Shown piece by piece: positions 17,166 through 26,447 of a stretch of 42,316 nt of DNA. The position numbers were made by a program, and so were the translations under genes. The stretch is from JANXDG01 sp964561135 (GTDB lineage: Bacteria > Elusimicrobiota > Endomicrobiia > DTEH01). The notes under the pieces are model-generated. The model did not search any database, was not told where the DNA came from, and worked only from the letters and a program-made list of their open reading frames with translations. The stretch lies in the NCBI GenBank assembly GCA_964561135.1, contig CAZLOB010000052.1, positions 1 to 42,316 on the forward strand, read 5' to 3'. The stretch's first letter is position 1. Each line of letters starts with the position of its first letter.

Positions 17166-18323
17166 ATGAAAACAGAAAATTTGTTTTTAAAAACTTATAA
17201 AAGATATAATGTAGTTTTTGTCAAAGGTGATGGGAAATATCTTTACGACGATAAAGGAAATAAATACTTAGATTTTTTTTCTGGACTTAGTGTATGTAAT
17301 CTTGGATATAAAGATAAAAAATTAGTTGATACTTTAATACAGCAAGCAAAATTTTTATGGCATTGTTCAAACTTGTTTTATTCTTTCCCTCAGCAGAAAC
17401 TTGCAGAACTTCTTATAAAAAAAACATTTCCTGCAAAAGTTTTTTTCTCAAACTCAGGTGCCGAAGCAAATGAGTGTGCAATAAAACTTGTCCGTAAATA
17501 TGGTAGTGGAACTGGTAGATATGAGATTATAACATTTGAAAATTCTTTCCATGGAAGAACAATAGCGACACTTACTGCTACAGGACAAAAAAAAGTTCAA
17601 CAAGGTTTCAGTCCTCTTTTGAAAGGATTTAAATATGCAAAATATAATGATATAGATTCTGTAAAAAAATTGGTTACAAAAAACACTATTGCTATAATGC
17701 TAGAACCTGTCCAAGGTGAAGGCGGGATAATACCTGCACAACAATCGTTTTTAGAAAAAATAAGAGAATTGTGTGATGAAAAAAATTTGATCCTGATTTT
17801 TGATGAAATACAAACAGGTTTTGGTAGGACAGGAGAACTGTTTGCATATCAGTATTATAAAGTTAAACCTGATATAATTACTATTGCAAAAAGTATTGCA
17901 AACGGAATTCCATTAGCGGCAACTATTGTTGATAAAAAATATGCTGATGTTTTTGATTATGGTGATCATGGTTCAACTTTTGGTGGTAACTTACTTGCTT
18001 GTTCTGTTGCTGTTGAAGTAATTAAAAAGATAGATAATAAATTGTTGTCTCATGTTAAAGATGTAGGAAGATATTTTTATGATAAACTAATTGAGCTAAA
18101 AAATAAGTTTAAGTTTATAAAATCAGTTCGTGGAGTAGGTCTTATGTTAGGTATGGAGTTAGAATTTCCTTGTAGACACATTGTAGAAAAATGTTTAAAA
18201 AAAGGTTTAATAATAAATGTAACACAAGAAAAGGTCCTAAGATTTTTACCACCACTTATAATCGAGAAATCAGATGTTAACAAAGCAATAAAAATTTTAG
18301 AAAATGTGTTTAAACAAATATGA
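17166..18323 (+). CDS. argD: Acetylornithine/ornithine aminotransferase family
   Basis: Class III PLP aminotransferase, most likely converting N-acetylglutamate semialdehyde to N-acetylornithine in arginine synthesis (some members also serve in lysine synthesis). Key blocks are NSGAEANECAIKLVRKY, FENSFHGRT, EPVQGEGGIIPA, FDEIQTGFGRTG and TIAKSIANGIPLAA, with the PLP lysine at K242. DHGSTFGGNLLAC completes the substrate site. At 385 residues it has normal length. The next gene starts inside its stop (ATGA). The nearby tRNA suggests cotranscription from upstream. Confidence 0.93.
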   Translation: MKTENLFLKTYKRYNVVFVKGDGKYLYDDKGNKYLDFFSGLSVCNLGYKDKKLVDTLIQQAKFLWHCSNLFYSFPQQKLAELLIKKTFPAKVFFSNSGAEANECAIKLVRKYGSGTGRYEIITFENSFHGRTIATLTATGQKKVQQGFSPLLKGFKYAKYNDIDSVKKLVTKNTIAIMLEPVQGEGGIIPAQQSFLEKIRELCDEKNLILIFDEIQTGFGRTGELFAYQYYKVKPDIITIAKSIANGIPLAATIVDKKYADVFDYGDHGSTFGGNLLACSVAVEVIKKIDNKLLSHVKDVGRYFYDKLIELKNKFKFIKSVRGVGLMLGMELEFPCRHIVEKCLKKGLIINVTQEKVLRFLPPLIIEKSDVNKAIKILENVFKQI

Positions 18324-18985
18324 CAAAAATAAACACAAATACTGAAATTTCAACATTTGTAATGAATGAGTTCGGTACCAATTGTTATATATACAAAGAT
18401 GAACAAACCAATAATATTATAATAATAGACCCTGCTGGAGATATGAATCAAATAATAGATTTAATCCGTCAAAGAGAACTCAATATTGTAAGTGTTGTTA
18501 TTACTCATGGACATTATGATCATATAAAAGGTTTACCTGGACTTGTAAAATTGTTGCCAGATATAAATGTTGTTATTCATGAAGATGAAATACCATTAAT
18601 TTTTAACGATGAAGAAAATTTGTCCATCCTGTTTTCAGACAATTTGAGTAAACAATTAGAAACTCTTAGTATAAATTGGATGAGAGTTAAAGATAATGAT
18701 GAGTTTTTCTGTGGGACAAAAAAAATTAGAGTTGTCCATACGCCTGGACATACAACTGGTAGTATCTGTCTTTATATAAAAGAAAAAGGTTTTTTGTTCA
18801 CAGGTGATACTTTATTTTGTGGTTCCGTTGGTAGGACAGATTTCCCAACTGGCGATATCGATTTGTTAGAAGAATCTATTAAAAAAATTTTTTTGTTACC
18901 AATGAACACATTTTTCTTTCCAGGACATGGTGGTTGGTGTATTTTAGAAAAAGAAATAAAACATAATCCTTTTGTAAGATTATAA
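18320..18985 (+). CDS. Metallo-beta-lactamase-fold hydrolase (glyoxalase II-like)
   Basis: Binuclear-metal hydrolase of the MBL superfamily, close to the YcbL/GloB-like group. The metal motif THGHYDH lies near residues 62-68, followed by HTPGHTTGSI, FTGDTLFCGSVGRTD and FPGHGGWC. Its 221 residues are usual for the small hydrolytic type. The substrate may be a thioester such as S-lactoylglutathione or a related compound, but this cannot be settled. It overlaps argD by four bases. Confidence 0.88.
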   Translation: MTKINTNTEISTFVMNEFGTNCYIYKDEQTNNIIIIDPAGDMNQIIDLIRQRELNIVSVVITHGHYDHIKGLPGLVKLLPDINVVIHEDEIPLIFNDEENLSILFSDNLSKQLETLSINWMRVKDNDEFFCGTKKIRVVHTPGHTTGSICLYIKEKGFLFTGDTLFCGSVGRTDFPTGDIDLLEESIKKIFLLPMNTFFFPGHGGWCILEKEIKHNPFVRL

Positions 18986-18997
18986 CATGTAACATAC

Positions 18998-19025
18998 TGT
19001 AGCCGTCATTTAAATGTTGGCTACA
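18998..19025 (+). promoter_or_regulatory. Inverted repeat upstream of HEAT-repeat gene
   Basis: TGTAGCC and GGCTACA are perfect 7-base complements flanking a central CATTTAAATG palindrome. No T run follows, so it is not a classical rho-independent terminator. It could be a weak terminator, an mRNA stabiliser or an operator. It lies between the MBL hydrolase stop and the SD of the HEAT gene. Confidence 0.4.
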
Positions 19026-19059
19026 ATAATTGTAGTAGAAAAAGGAGGATAGATGTATA

Positions 19060-19737
19060 ATGAAAATAAAAATTCCATTGAGTTTATTCAAAAAAATTGG
19101 TAGTATAAAAATTGGTTCTGAGCAAACACAGACAACACAACCTGTCTCACTACCGTTAAACAAAAAAATTGTTGAAGAGTTATCTTTAAAAAGTGTTGAC
19201 GCGTTGATAAAATCTTTGTCAGATAAAGATCCTTTTGTAAGAGCGATAAGTTGCGAAGTTTTAGGGAAAATGAGAGAAAAAAAAGCATTAAAACAAATAA
19301 TGTTGCTTATGAAAGATCCATCAAAATATGTAAGAGAAAAAGCTGCCATAGCATTAGGACAAATCGGTGATAGGAAAGCTGTACCAGTATTAGTTGAAGC
19401 TTTAAATGATGAAGCTGAAGAAGTGAGAGTTACAGTAGCAGGTGTGTTAGGCCATTTAAGAGATAGATTAGCAGTCCCAGCATTAATAAAAGCGTTAGAC
19501 GATCCTTCACCTACTGCAAGAATGAAAGCAGCGATATCTTTAGGGATAATTGGTGATCCTGCTGCAATACCAGCATTGTTTAAAACGTTAAAAGATCCGC
19601 ATGAACTTGTACGTCGGTACGCATGTGAAGCATTAGGTAATATTGGTAAACCTGCGATACCTGCTTTACTTCTTGCGTTAAAAGATGAAGCTGTTCGTGC
19701 ACACGCTGCACAAGTTTTAGTAAAAATTAAAATCTAA
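19060..19737 (+). CDS. HEAT-repeat protein
   Basis: Made almost entirely of HEAT/PBS-lyase type repeats of about 31 residues from residue 48 on (for example DPFVRAISCEVLGKMRE, YVREKAAIALGQIGDRKA, VRVTVAGVLGHLRDRLA, RMKAAISLGIIGDPAA). It forms an alpha solenoid for protein binding. No enzyme motif or signal peptide is seen, so it is probably cytoplasmic. A good SD (AAAGGAGG) precedes the ATG. The partner is unknown. It sits ahead of two exported proteins, but 24 bases and a separate SD leave a functional link open. Confidence 0.85.
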   Translation: MKIKIPLSLFKKIGSIKIGSEQTQTTQPVSLPLNKKIVEELSLKSVDALIKSLSDKDPFVRAISCEVLGKMREKKALKQIMLLMKDPSKYVREKAAIALGQIGDRKAVPVLVEALNDEAEEVRVTVAGVLGHLRDRLAVPALIKALDDPSPTARMKAAISLGIIGDPAAIPALFKTLKDPHELVRRYACEALGNIGKPAIPALLLALKDEAVRAHAAQVLVKIKI

Positions 19738-19761
19738 AAATGAGGGGAGGTAATAAATTGA

Positions 19762-21222
19762 GTGAAGAAGATTACAGATATAATAATAGTTTTGCTCTTT
19801 TTTCACATACAAACATTTGCAACATGGAGTAGGATTTCATCTTTAGGTATACCATTTTGGATGATAAAAGAAGATGATACATTAATCTGGATGAACCCTT
19901 ATGAAGTTGTTAATTATCCAAACCAAATTTATATAGAAGTTGGTATTGCAGATGGTTCAACACTTGAACCAAAAGTTAATGATAATCTTTCAATAAGCAA
20001 CCAATGGGGAGGAGTTTTTGCAAAAACAAATTTTGTTCTACCTGGAACAATAGCAATATTTTTTGGTAGACCATACTGGGGACTAGTTCATTCAGCTGGT
20101 CATAGAACAATAAATTCTGATGTTTCTGCTGTAGAAAATTCTCCTGTTGGTACTTCTTTATTACCTTTACCACTTTATAACAAACTTGATCTCTTTTTTG
20201 GTAGTGATAAAATTTTGCCAATACCTTTAGGAATATCTGTTTTTTATGCAGCAAATTCGTCATACAAAACAGAAAGTAATGTTTCAAAACCTTCTTTAGC
20301 AGTAGGAGATGAGAAGTATAACGAGGAGTTAAAATCATCTGAAATTTGGTTGATGTTTGGTACAAAATTAAAAAATATCTATGTTTTTGATACTTTTGAA
20401 GCGATATTAAATTTAGGAATACATAATGTTAATAATAAATACATTGATGAAATTTATAATGAAGAAAAGTTTGTAATAAACAATAACTATTCGTTTATTA
20501 CAAAAGGATTTTTGACACCCGAGATTACTCTCCGTGCTATTTATGGAGGAAATAAAAATGTATCAGTTATAACACTTTTTGATTACTACTTTACTGATTT
20601 ATCTAACGAGTTTGTAAGAAAAACAGATACTAATATTGACGGTTTGTTTATTTCTACTGACGGAGACATATACTACATAAGGGAACAAAGTTATACAAGA
20701 AGTTTTATAACATTAGGTGTTGCAACAAATATTCTTGTTTCACCTAAAACACTTTTTATAATAGGAACAAATATCTTTGTTGATTCTGTTAATATAAAAG
20801 AACGAAGAACACAAATGTTAGAAGATCGTACAGGTGTGGATCAAGAATATAGATATGAATATGTAAGAAGAAATATACCATTTTACCTTGCTTGCGAGTA
20901 TAATATAACAAATTTTTTGACTTTATCTAGTGGAATAAATAAAGTTGTTTCAGCAGTGCAGAAGACTAAAGTTGTAGATCCTGACTATAGCGGATGGGAT
21001 GGGACACAATTTCCTTTGGTTAGTATTATTGAAGAAGAAACAAAAGAAGATGATATATCTGGATATATGACAAATATTTCCTTTGGAGTAAGTTTTAAAA
21101 TAAAAAATAAGATATTTTTTGATTTCGTGGTGAGACAAAATGTATTGTTTAGTGGAACATATATCATAAGTGGTGTACCAGAAACATTATTCTCACAAAT
21201 TTCTGCTATATACAAGTTTTAA
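19762..21222 (+). CDS. Exported protein, probable outer-membrane beta-barrel
   Basis: Family not recognised. Translation most likely starts at GTG 19762, with GGGGAGG 11 bases upstream. Residues 1-20 form a signal peptide (DIIIVLLFFHIQTFA). The next segment, WMIKEDDTLIWMNPYEVVNYPNQIYIEVG, resembles the start of exported proteins seen in several candidate phyla, where a DEALA-type motif precedes a barrel. The rest alternates polar and aromatic residues with turns every ten or so residues, as in a barrel. It ends in an aromatic residue (AIYKF), a common outer-membrane assembly signal. Length is 486. The next gene starts six bases after the stop. Confidence 0.7.
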   Translation: MKKITDIIIVLLFFHIQTFATWSRISSLGIPFWMIKEDDTLIWMNPYEVVNYPNQIYIEVGIADGSTLEPKVNDNLSISNQWGGVFAKTNFVLPGTIAIFFGRPYWGLVHSAGHRTINSDVSAVENSPVGTSLLPLPLYNKLDLFFGSDKILPIPLGISVFYAANSSYKTESNVSKPSLAVGDEKYNEELKSSEIWLMFGTKLKNIYVFDTFEAILNLGIHNVNNKYIDEIYNEEKFVINNNYSFITKGFLTPEITLRAIYGGNKNVSVITLFDYYFTDLSNEFVRKTDTNIDGLFISTDGDIYYIREQSYTRSFITLGVATNILVSPKTLFIIGTNIFVDSVNIKERRTQMLEDRTGVDQEYRYEYVRRNIPFYLACEYNITNFLTLSSGINKVVSAVQKTKVVDPDYSGWDGTQFPLVSIIEEETKEDDISGYMTNISFGVSFKIKNKIFFDFVVRQNVLFSGTYIISGVPETLFSQISAIYKF

Positions 21223-21228
21223 AACAAA

Positions 21229-22527
21229 ATGAAAAAAATAATTATAGTTTTTTTTCTTTTTAATATTACACAAATTTCTTATTCTGTAACAAAGTTGATT
21301 CTTGATACAAATTACAAAATGTCTTATAACAATTATTTAAATCTTGATTTTGATTTTTCGTCTTCAACGGATAATATTACAAAAGTTTATTCTATGTTTG
21401 ATACAAGTTTAAAAACGCAAATAGACAATTTTGAGTTTAAAGTAGGGTTATGTTCAATAGGCGAGTTTGGAAAAATAGTTTCAACATCCACAAAAAGTTT
21501 TGTCTGGCAAAAAACTATTCCATATCCAAACAGTGAGTTTTTACCATGGTTGTCAGAATGTTATGCAAAATATAATTATAATTTTGATACTTTTACTATA
21601 CCTTACACAAAATTTTCAGTTGAAAAGATATTATTAAGTGTTACTTTGGGGAGACAAAAGAAAGAATTTATTGAAGGGTTAGTTGTTGGTGATAACAAAA
21701 TAGGATATGACGGTGTTTCGATAAACTTTGATTTTGGTAAGTATTTTTATATTAATAGTTTAATTTCAAGGATAAATTCTGTTTCTGGTTTTCAAAACAG
21801 TTCAACTTTTGATTTATACAGCTTTTTGTTAGGAAGCAAATTTTATTCTGGATACGATTTTGGGTTAAATTGTGTAGTTGAAGATGATAGAATAAAAGGC
21901 GATAAAAAAAATTTTTACGAAATTTTTGTCAAACGAGAGCATGAGAATTTTGAATACATTTTTGAATATGTTGTTCAACAAGCAAAAACATTATCTGAAA
22001 GTTATTCTGGCAACCTATGGTATTTTCGCGGAAAAGTAAGAGGTAAGAATAAATATTTAGGAGAATCTTCTGCTGCTGTTGCATGGCTACTTTCTTCATC
22101 AAAATTTTTACCCACATTTACTAAAATGTACGACTATATGGAACCGTATGGATTTGGTGAATTTGCAAAAGCTAATTCAAGGACATTATTTTTTGATTTA
22201 CCAGATGGATATTCAGGTGTGTTTGTTTTAGGTTTTGACATTAATGTAAATCCGTTGAAAAAATTTTATTGTGGTTTTGAATATTATTTATTTTCTTCGC
22301 CGGAAGCGCCCGATGATAAGCCTGATCCATCATCAACAGAAAGAACTTTAGGTGCAAAAAAAGCTATTGCTTTAGAATATGGCTTTTCAGCGAAATATGA
22401 TATTTCAGAATTAATGGCAGTAAAATTTTCATATTCAATTTTTAACCCATTAAAAAATGTATATTTTGATAAACCTAAAGGTGACCCTGCTACAAAAATT
22501 TCTTTTTCAATAGAAACAAAATTTTAG
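21229..22527 (+). CDS. Exported protein, probable outer-membrane beta-barrel
   Basis: Family not recognised. It has an N-terminal signal peptide (MKKIIIVFFLFNITQISYS) followed by about 410 residues of alternating hydrophobic/polar strands with many Phe and Tyr. It ends SIETKF with a terminal Phe. The ARNDTLGRQKKEF-like middle (VTLGRQKKEFIEGLVVGDNKIGYDG) recalls alginate-export or porin-type barrels, where a defined strand pattern follows LGRQ. That similarity is weak. It lies six bases after the preceding barrel-like gene and 11 before the GH57 gene, so the three are likely coexpressed and it may move sugars. That role is inference only. Confidence 0.68.
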   Translation: MKKIIIVFFLFNITQISYSVTKLILDTNYKMSYNNYLNLDFDFSSSTDNITKVYSMFDTSLKTQIDNFEFKVGLCSIGEFGKIVSTSTKSFVWQKTIPYPNSEFLPWLSECYAKYNYNFDTFTIPYTKFSVEKILLSVTLGRQKKEFIEGLVVGDNKIGYDGVSINFDFGKYFYINSLISRINSVSGFQNSSTFDLYSFLLGSKFYSGYDFGLNCVVEDDRIKGDKKNFYEIFVKREHENFEYIFEYVVQQAKTLSESYSGNLWYFRGKVRGKNKYLGESSAAVAWLLSSSKFLPTFTKMYDYMEPYGFGEFAKANSRTLFFDLPDGYSGVFVLGFDINVNPLKKFYCGFEYYLFSSPEAPDDKPDPSSTERTLGAKKAIALEYGFSAKYDISELMAVKFSYSIFNPLKNVYFDKPKGDPATKISFSIETKF

Positions 22528-22538
22528 TTTGATAAAAC

Positions 22539-24713
22539 ATGAAAAAACTTTATATAGCCATACTTTACCATCAACATCAACCTTTGTATAAAGAACTGTC
22601 GAAAAATTTTTATTATTTACCATGGGTAAGATTACATGCTATAAAAGATTATTATGATATGTTAATATGGACAGAAAAATATGAAAAATTAAAACTTAAT
22701 TTTAATTTTGTACCATCGTTGTTAGTACAACTTGAAGATTATGCAAAAGATGCTGTTGACCCACATCTTGAGTTAACCTTGAAGCCTGTCCGTCAACTTA
22801 CTGATGAAGATAAAGTTTATATTTTGAAAAACTTTTTTAATTGTTGTTGGCAAACAATGATCGAACCATATAAAAGATATAAAGAACTGCTTGAGCAACG
22901 AGGAAAAAAAGTTGCTGATGATGAGCTTTATAGAAAAATAAAATATTTTAATAATCAGGATTGGCTTGATTTACAAGTATGGTCAAACTTAGTATGGTTT
23001 GATCCATATTTTAGAAAAGTTGATAAAGAAATAAAAGCATTATTTGAGAAAGAAAGAAATTATACAGAAGAAGATAAACATATTATTGTAAAAAAACAAA
23101 GGATGATCTGCAAACAAATACCTAAAAAACTTAAAGAATTACAACAACAAAATAAAATTGAAGTTTCGGTCTCAGCATTTTATCATCCTATATTGCCATT
23201 ACTTTGTGATCCTACAAAAGCAAAAATTTCTAATCCCAAGGTAGTGTTACCACGGAAATATACTAGTTTAATAGAAGATGCTGAACAACAAATAAGATTA
23301 GCTAAAGATTTGTACGAAAAACTTTTTGAAGTTTCACCGAGAGGATTTTGGCCATCAGAAGGAGCAGTTTCAAACGATATTGTTCCTTTGTTAGATAAAT
23401 ATGGGATAAAATGGTTTGCAACTGATGAAGAAGTTTTAAAGAAATCTATAAACATGATGACAAAAATTTATCCACAAAAAGAAGTAATCTACAAACATTA
23501 TCATGTTGAGATCGGAAATAGCAATCCAATGTATGTAATTTTTAGAGATAGAGAGATTTCTGATAATATTGGATTTGTATATCAACGATGGAATCATATT
23601 GATGCAGTAAAAGATATAGAGAAAAAACTTACTGAAATATATAACAAAGTGTATTCAAATAATAACAACGATGTTGCATTAGTATCAATAATTCTTGACG
23701 GAGAAAACTGTTGGGAGTTTTATCCGAATGATGGTGAAGATTTTCTTTCTGAATTATACAAAATGCTCACAGAACATAAATTATTTGAAACAGTGCTTGT
23801 ATCGGACTTTATTTCAAAACATCCTAAAACTGAAAAACTTACAACTTTATGGCCAGGTTCGTGGATTAACGCAAATTATAATATATGGATAGGTCATCCT
23901 GAAGATAATACTGCATGGGAATATTTATATGAAACAAGGAAATTTTTTGTAGAATATATAACTCAAAATCCATCTGTTTCAGAAGAGACAAAAAAATTAT
24001 GTTGGCAAGAAATATACATTGCAGAAGGGTCTGATTGGTTTTGGTGGTTTGGTGATGAACATTATACTGTAGATATTAATACTTTTGATTTTTTATTTAG
24101 ACAACATCTTAAAAATGTATATAGTTTTATCGGAGAAAAGATACCAAGTTATCTTGAATTACCAATCAAAAGAGTGTCATTATTAACTGAAATACATATG
24201 CCCTTAGGACTTATTTGTCCAAATATTGATGGTAGAGTGACAAATTATTTTGAATGGATTTTAGCAGGGAAAATTTTGCCCACAATTTCTTCTATGCATC
24301 AAACAACTAAAGTATTGTCAGCTGTATATTTTGGTTTTTCTACTGAGGATATTTATATAAGAATGGATTATAACAGAATTGAAGAAAACATAGTTGTTTC
24401 TGTATTTTTTTATAGACAACATCAACCGTATCATATAAAGTTTGAATTAAGTAAAGAAACTAATAAATATTTATTACTGATTTCAAATGCAGAACAAAAA
24501 GAATTTGAATATATAAAAATAGACAAAATTGTTGAGCTCAAAATTCCATTTTATATTTTTGGTGCAGAGCCTTTAGAACAAATAAAATTTTTTATTTTGT
24601 TGGAAAAAATTGTAGATAACAAGATTTTTGAACTTGAGAGGCTTCCTGTTGAAGGGATGATAGATATTGTTTATCCAAATGGTTCTTATATAAAAAAATT
24701 TTGGAGTGTGTAA
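22539..24713 (+). CDS. Glycoside hydrolase family 57 protein
   Basis: GH57 alpha-glucan enzyme (alpha-amylase, 4-alpha-glucanotransferase or amylopullulanase type). The five family regions are visible: HQHQP at residues 11-15, WVRLHAIKDYYDM, GFWPSEGAV with the probable nucleophile E274, ILDGENCWEFY, and EGSDWFWWFGDEH carrying the probable acid/base Asp. A C-terminal beta-rich domain (about 550-724) follows. There is no signal peptide, so it is cytoplasmic and likely acts on glycogen-like storage glucan. At 724 residues it belongs with the long members. The substrate cannot be fixed from sequence. Confidence 0.9.
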   Translation: MKKLYIAILYHQHQPLYKELSKNFYYLPWVRLHAIKDYYDMLIWTEKYEKLKLNFNFVPSLLVQLEDYAKDAVDPHLELTLKPVRQLTDEDKVYILKNFFNCCWQTMIEPYKRYKELLEQRGKKVADDELYRKIKYFNNQDWLDLQVWSNLVWFDPYFRKVDKEIKALFEKERNYTEEDKHIIVKKQRMICKQIPKKLKELQQQNKIEVSVSAFYHPILPLLCDPTKAKISNPKVVLPRKYTSLIEDAEQQIRLAKDLYEKLFEVSPRGFWPSEGAVSNDIVPLLDKYGIKWFATDEEVLKKSINMMTKIYPQKEVIYKHYHVEIGNSNPMYVIFRDREISDNIGFVYQRWNHIDAVKDIEKKLTEIYNKVYSNNNNDVALVSIILDGENCWEFYPNDGEDFLSELYKMLTEHKLFETVLVSDFISKHPKTEKLTTLWPGSWINANYNIWIGHPEDNTAWEYLYETRKFFVEYITQNPSVSEETKKLCWQEIYIAEGSDWFWWFGDEHYTVDINTFDFLFRQHLKNVYSFIGEKIPSYLELPIKRVSLLTEIHMPLGLICPNIDGRVTNYFEWILAGKILPTISSMHQTTKVLSAVYFGFSTEDIYIRMDYNRIEENIVVSVFFYRQHQPYHIKFELSKETNKYLLLISNAEQKEFEYIKIDKIVELKIPFYIFGAEPLEQIKFFILLEKIVDNKIFELERLPVEGMIDIVYPNGSYIKKFWSV

Positions 24714-24737
24714 AAATTAATTGTTTTTTTAAAAGTA

Positions 24738-24766
24738 TTGACATTTTGTTTTGTTGTTTGTATATA
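24738..24766 (+). promoter_or_regulatory. Consensus sigma-70 promoter
   Basis: TTGACA (24738-24743), a 17-base spacer and TATATA (24761-24766) form a near-perfect promoter. It is the best in the window. Transcription would start near 24774, giving a leader of about 175 bases that contains the structured RNA. It separates the following operon from the GH57 gene. Confidence 0.75.
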
Positions 24767-24824
24767 ACTTAAATAGATAATTGTTTTTGTTCTTTTACAC
24801 TACTTAAAAGTAAAAATTTAATTT

Positions 24825-24955
24825 AAAAGGGGTCATGAAGAGTAAGGAGGTATGGGAACCGGCCCGTTTTGCCTCCTTTGCCAACCTGTCTCGACTAAAT
24901 AAAGTTGAGATAAGGTGGAAATGCCGGCCCCCTTTGAAAGGAGGGAACCATGACC
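24825..24955 (+). promoter_or_regulatory. Structured leader RNA, candidate riboswitch (Moco/Tuco-like?)
   Basis: A GC-rich element in an AT-rich leader. Visible pairings: closing stem GGTCATG (24831-24837) with CATGACC (24949-24955), which covers the start codon; P2 AAGGAGG (24844-24850) with CCTCCTT (24872-24878); P3 GTCTCGAC (24888-24895) with GTTGAGAT (24904-24911), extended by CC-A-CC/GG-T-GG; a loop pairing CCGGC (24859-24863) with GCCGG (24923-24927); and an SD-masking hairpin CCCCCTTT (24928-24935) with AAGGAGGG. AAAGGGG (24826-24832) can pair instead with CCCCTTT (24929-24935), which would free the SD. This is a complete layout for translational control. The blocks CTCCTTTGCC, AAGGTGGAAATGCC and the terminal GAAA hairpin remind me of the Moco riboswitch family, but that is from memory and untested. 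Confidence 0.7.
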
Positions 24956-26446
24956 ACCTCAGTAGAGGTAAAACAAAAACAATCTGAATCTTTCCTTGAA
25001 AAACTCAAAATATATGGTTTATCTCATCTTGAACCAATAATTTTTGCTTCTCTCGCACAAGAAAAACCTGTTCTTTTGATCAGTGAGCCTGGTTGTGCAA
25101 AAACTTTACTTTGTGAAAAAATTTTTAATCTACTCGGACTAAAATATGCTCATTATAATGCTTCACAAGTATGTATTGACGATCTTATTGGATATCCTTC
25201 TCGTGCCGATGGTAAAATAGTATATCTACCGACACCTGCATCATGTTGGGATCTTGAAGCTATATTTATTGATGAAATATCTCGTTGTAAACCTGAAACA
25301 CAAAACAAGTTTTTTTCTATAATCTATGAGAAAAAACTTATGGGTATTAAACTTGAAAAACTTATCTACAGATGGGCAGCAATGAATCCACCAAAACTAG
25401 ATGAATTTTCTACATCTCCTTTTATGTGTGAAGGTTCGTTCCCGTTGGATGCAGCTTTAGCTGACAGGTTCAGTTATATAATCAAATTTCCGAATTTTTA
25501 TCAACTTTCAGAAAAAGAACAAAAATTAATCATTAATGTTGACAACGCTGACATAGAAGTTAAAAATTTTGAAGTTGCTTATCAACTAAAAGAAATAATT
25601 GAAAAAATTAAAACAAACTTGTGTTCAATATCTCAAACTTTTGATGATAAAATAACAAATTTTATTTATGTTCTAATGATGGAGATGGATAAATATGGCT
25701 ATTCTTTATCTGGTAGACGTGCAAGAATTTTATATGAAAATCTACTTTATAGTATAACAGCTTTTTCTATAATGTCTGCATACTACAAAGACTTTTTAAG
25801 TGATATTATACTTGTGGTTGTTAGAAATTCAATTCCACACAGAGCATATAAAGAGGTTGATGAAGATGATATAGAAAATATAATTAAACGTTCAATAATT
25901 TTATCTAAAATTGACTCTAATATTAAACGAATTATATTAATTGAGAAAGACTTAGTTGAAAGAGTGTTTATTGCCATCAGCAACTTAGATGATGTTGATG
26001 AAGAGTTTGTAAATAATTTAATAGAAGACGCTGTTTTTAAACTACCTGAACATAAAATAATATGTTTTGTTTTACTCTTCTACAGAATACTTTCAAAGTT
26101 GAAACTATCGGCACGAGTTGCAGAAGAATTATCAAAATTATTTTTAATGTATGCAGAACCTATAAGACTAAAAAACAAAAGAGGGCCAGAAATACTACCA
26201 CTTTATCGTAAAAGAAATCTAGCGCATTTTGATTACTCTGAGTTTTTAGAACAAGTAGACGAAGATGAAGAATTAAATGAACAAGAAAAAGATGTTCTAA
26301 AACATGCCATAAAGTACTATGCTGAAAAGAATATACATCATAGCAAAATGTCAGATAAAGAATTAAGCAAAAATTTAACCGATATGATACAAACTTTCAA
26401 AAGATATTTAGATAGACTTAAAAATTTAACAAAAGAGGATAAATAA
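24950..26446 (+). CDS. MoxR-type AAA+ ATPase, operon partner of VWA/zincin protein
   Basis: AAA+ ATPase of the MoxR/RavA group. Walker A is SEPGCAKT with K51-T52, Walker B is AIFIDEIS with D108-E109, and the sensor block is RWAAMNPP with N136. After the AAA domain (about 20-320) an extra helical, charged C-terminal region runs to residue 498. It differs from the MoxR at 1799 in length and sequence. Its SD (AAAGGAGGG) and ATG lie inside the leader RNA structure, so expression is probably ligand-controlled. It is followed after one base by a small unknown gene and then a VWA protein, the usual ATPase-VWA pairing for remodelling or metal/cofactor insertion. Confidence 0.88.
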   Translation: MTTSVEVKQKQSESFLEKLKIYGLSHLEPIIFASLAQEKPVLLISEPGCAKTLLCEKIFNLLGLKYAHYNASQVCIDDLIGYPSRADGKIVYLPTPASCWDLEAIFIDEISRCKPETQNKFFSIIYEKKLMGIKLEKLIYRWAAMNPPKLDEFSTSPFMCEGSFPLDAALADRFSYIIKFPNFYQLSEKEQKLIINVDNADIEVKNFEVAYQLKEIIEKIKTNLCSISQTFDDKITNFIYVLMMEMDKYGYSLSGRRARILYENLLYSITAFSIMSAYYKDFLSDIILVVVRNSIPHRAYKEVDEDDIENIIKRSIILSKIDSNIKRIILIEKDLVERVFIAISNLDDVDEEFVNNLIEDAVFKLPEHKIICFVLLFYRILSKLKLSARVAEELSKLFLMYAEPIRLKNKRGPEILPLYRKRNLAHFDYSEFLEQVDEDEELNEQEKDVLKHAIKYYAEKNIHHSKMSDKELSKNLTDMIQTFKRYLDRLKNLTKEDK

Positions 26447-26447
26447 A

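Noticed and set aside
24852..24902. Small open frame (16 codons) inside the leader RNA, right after AAGGAGG
   Set aside because: The SD-like sequence is only one base from the ATG and forms one side of stem P2. The peptide (MGTGPFCLLCQPVSTK) has no leader-peptide pattern of regulatory codons.
24949..24955. SAM riboswitch, considered because a MetK-like gene is in the operon
   Set aside because: I could not find SAM-I, SAM-II or SMK signature blocks in the leader. The metK-like gene is the fourth gene of the operon and the stems do not match a SAM four-way junction.
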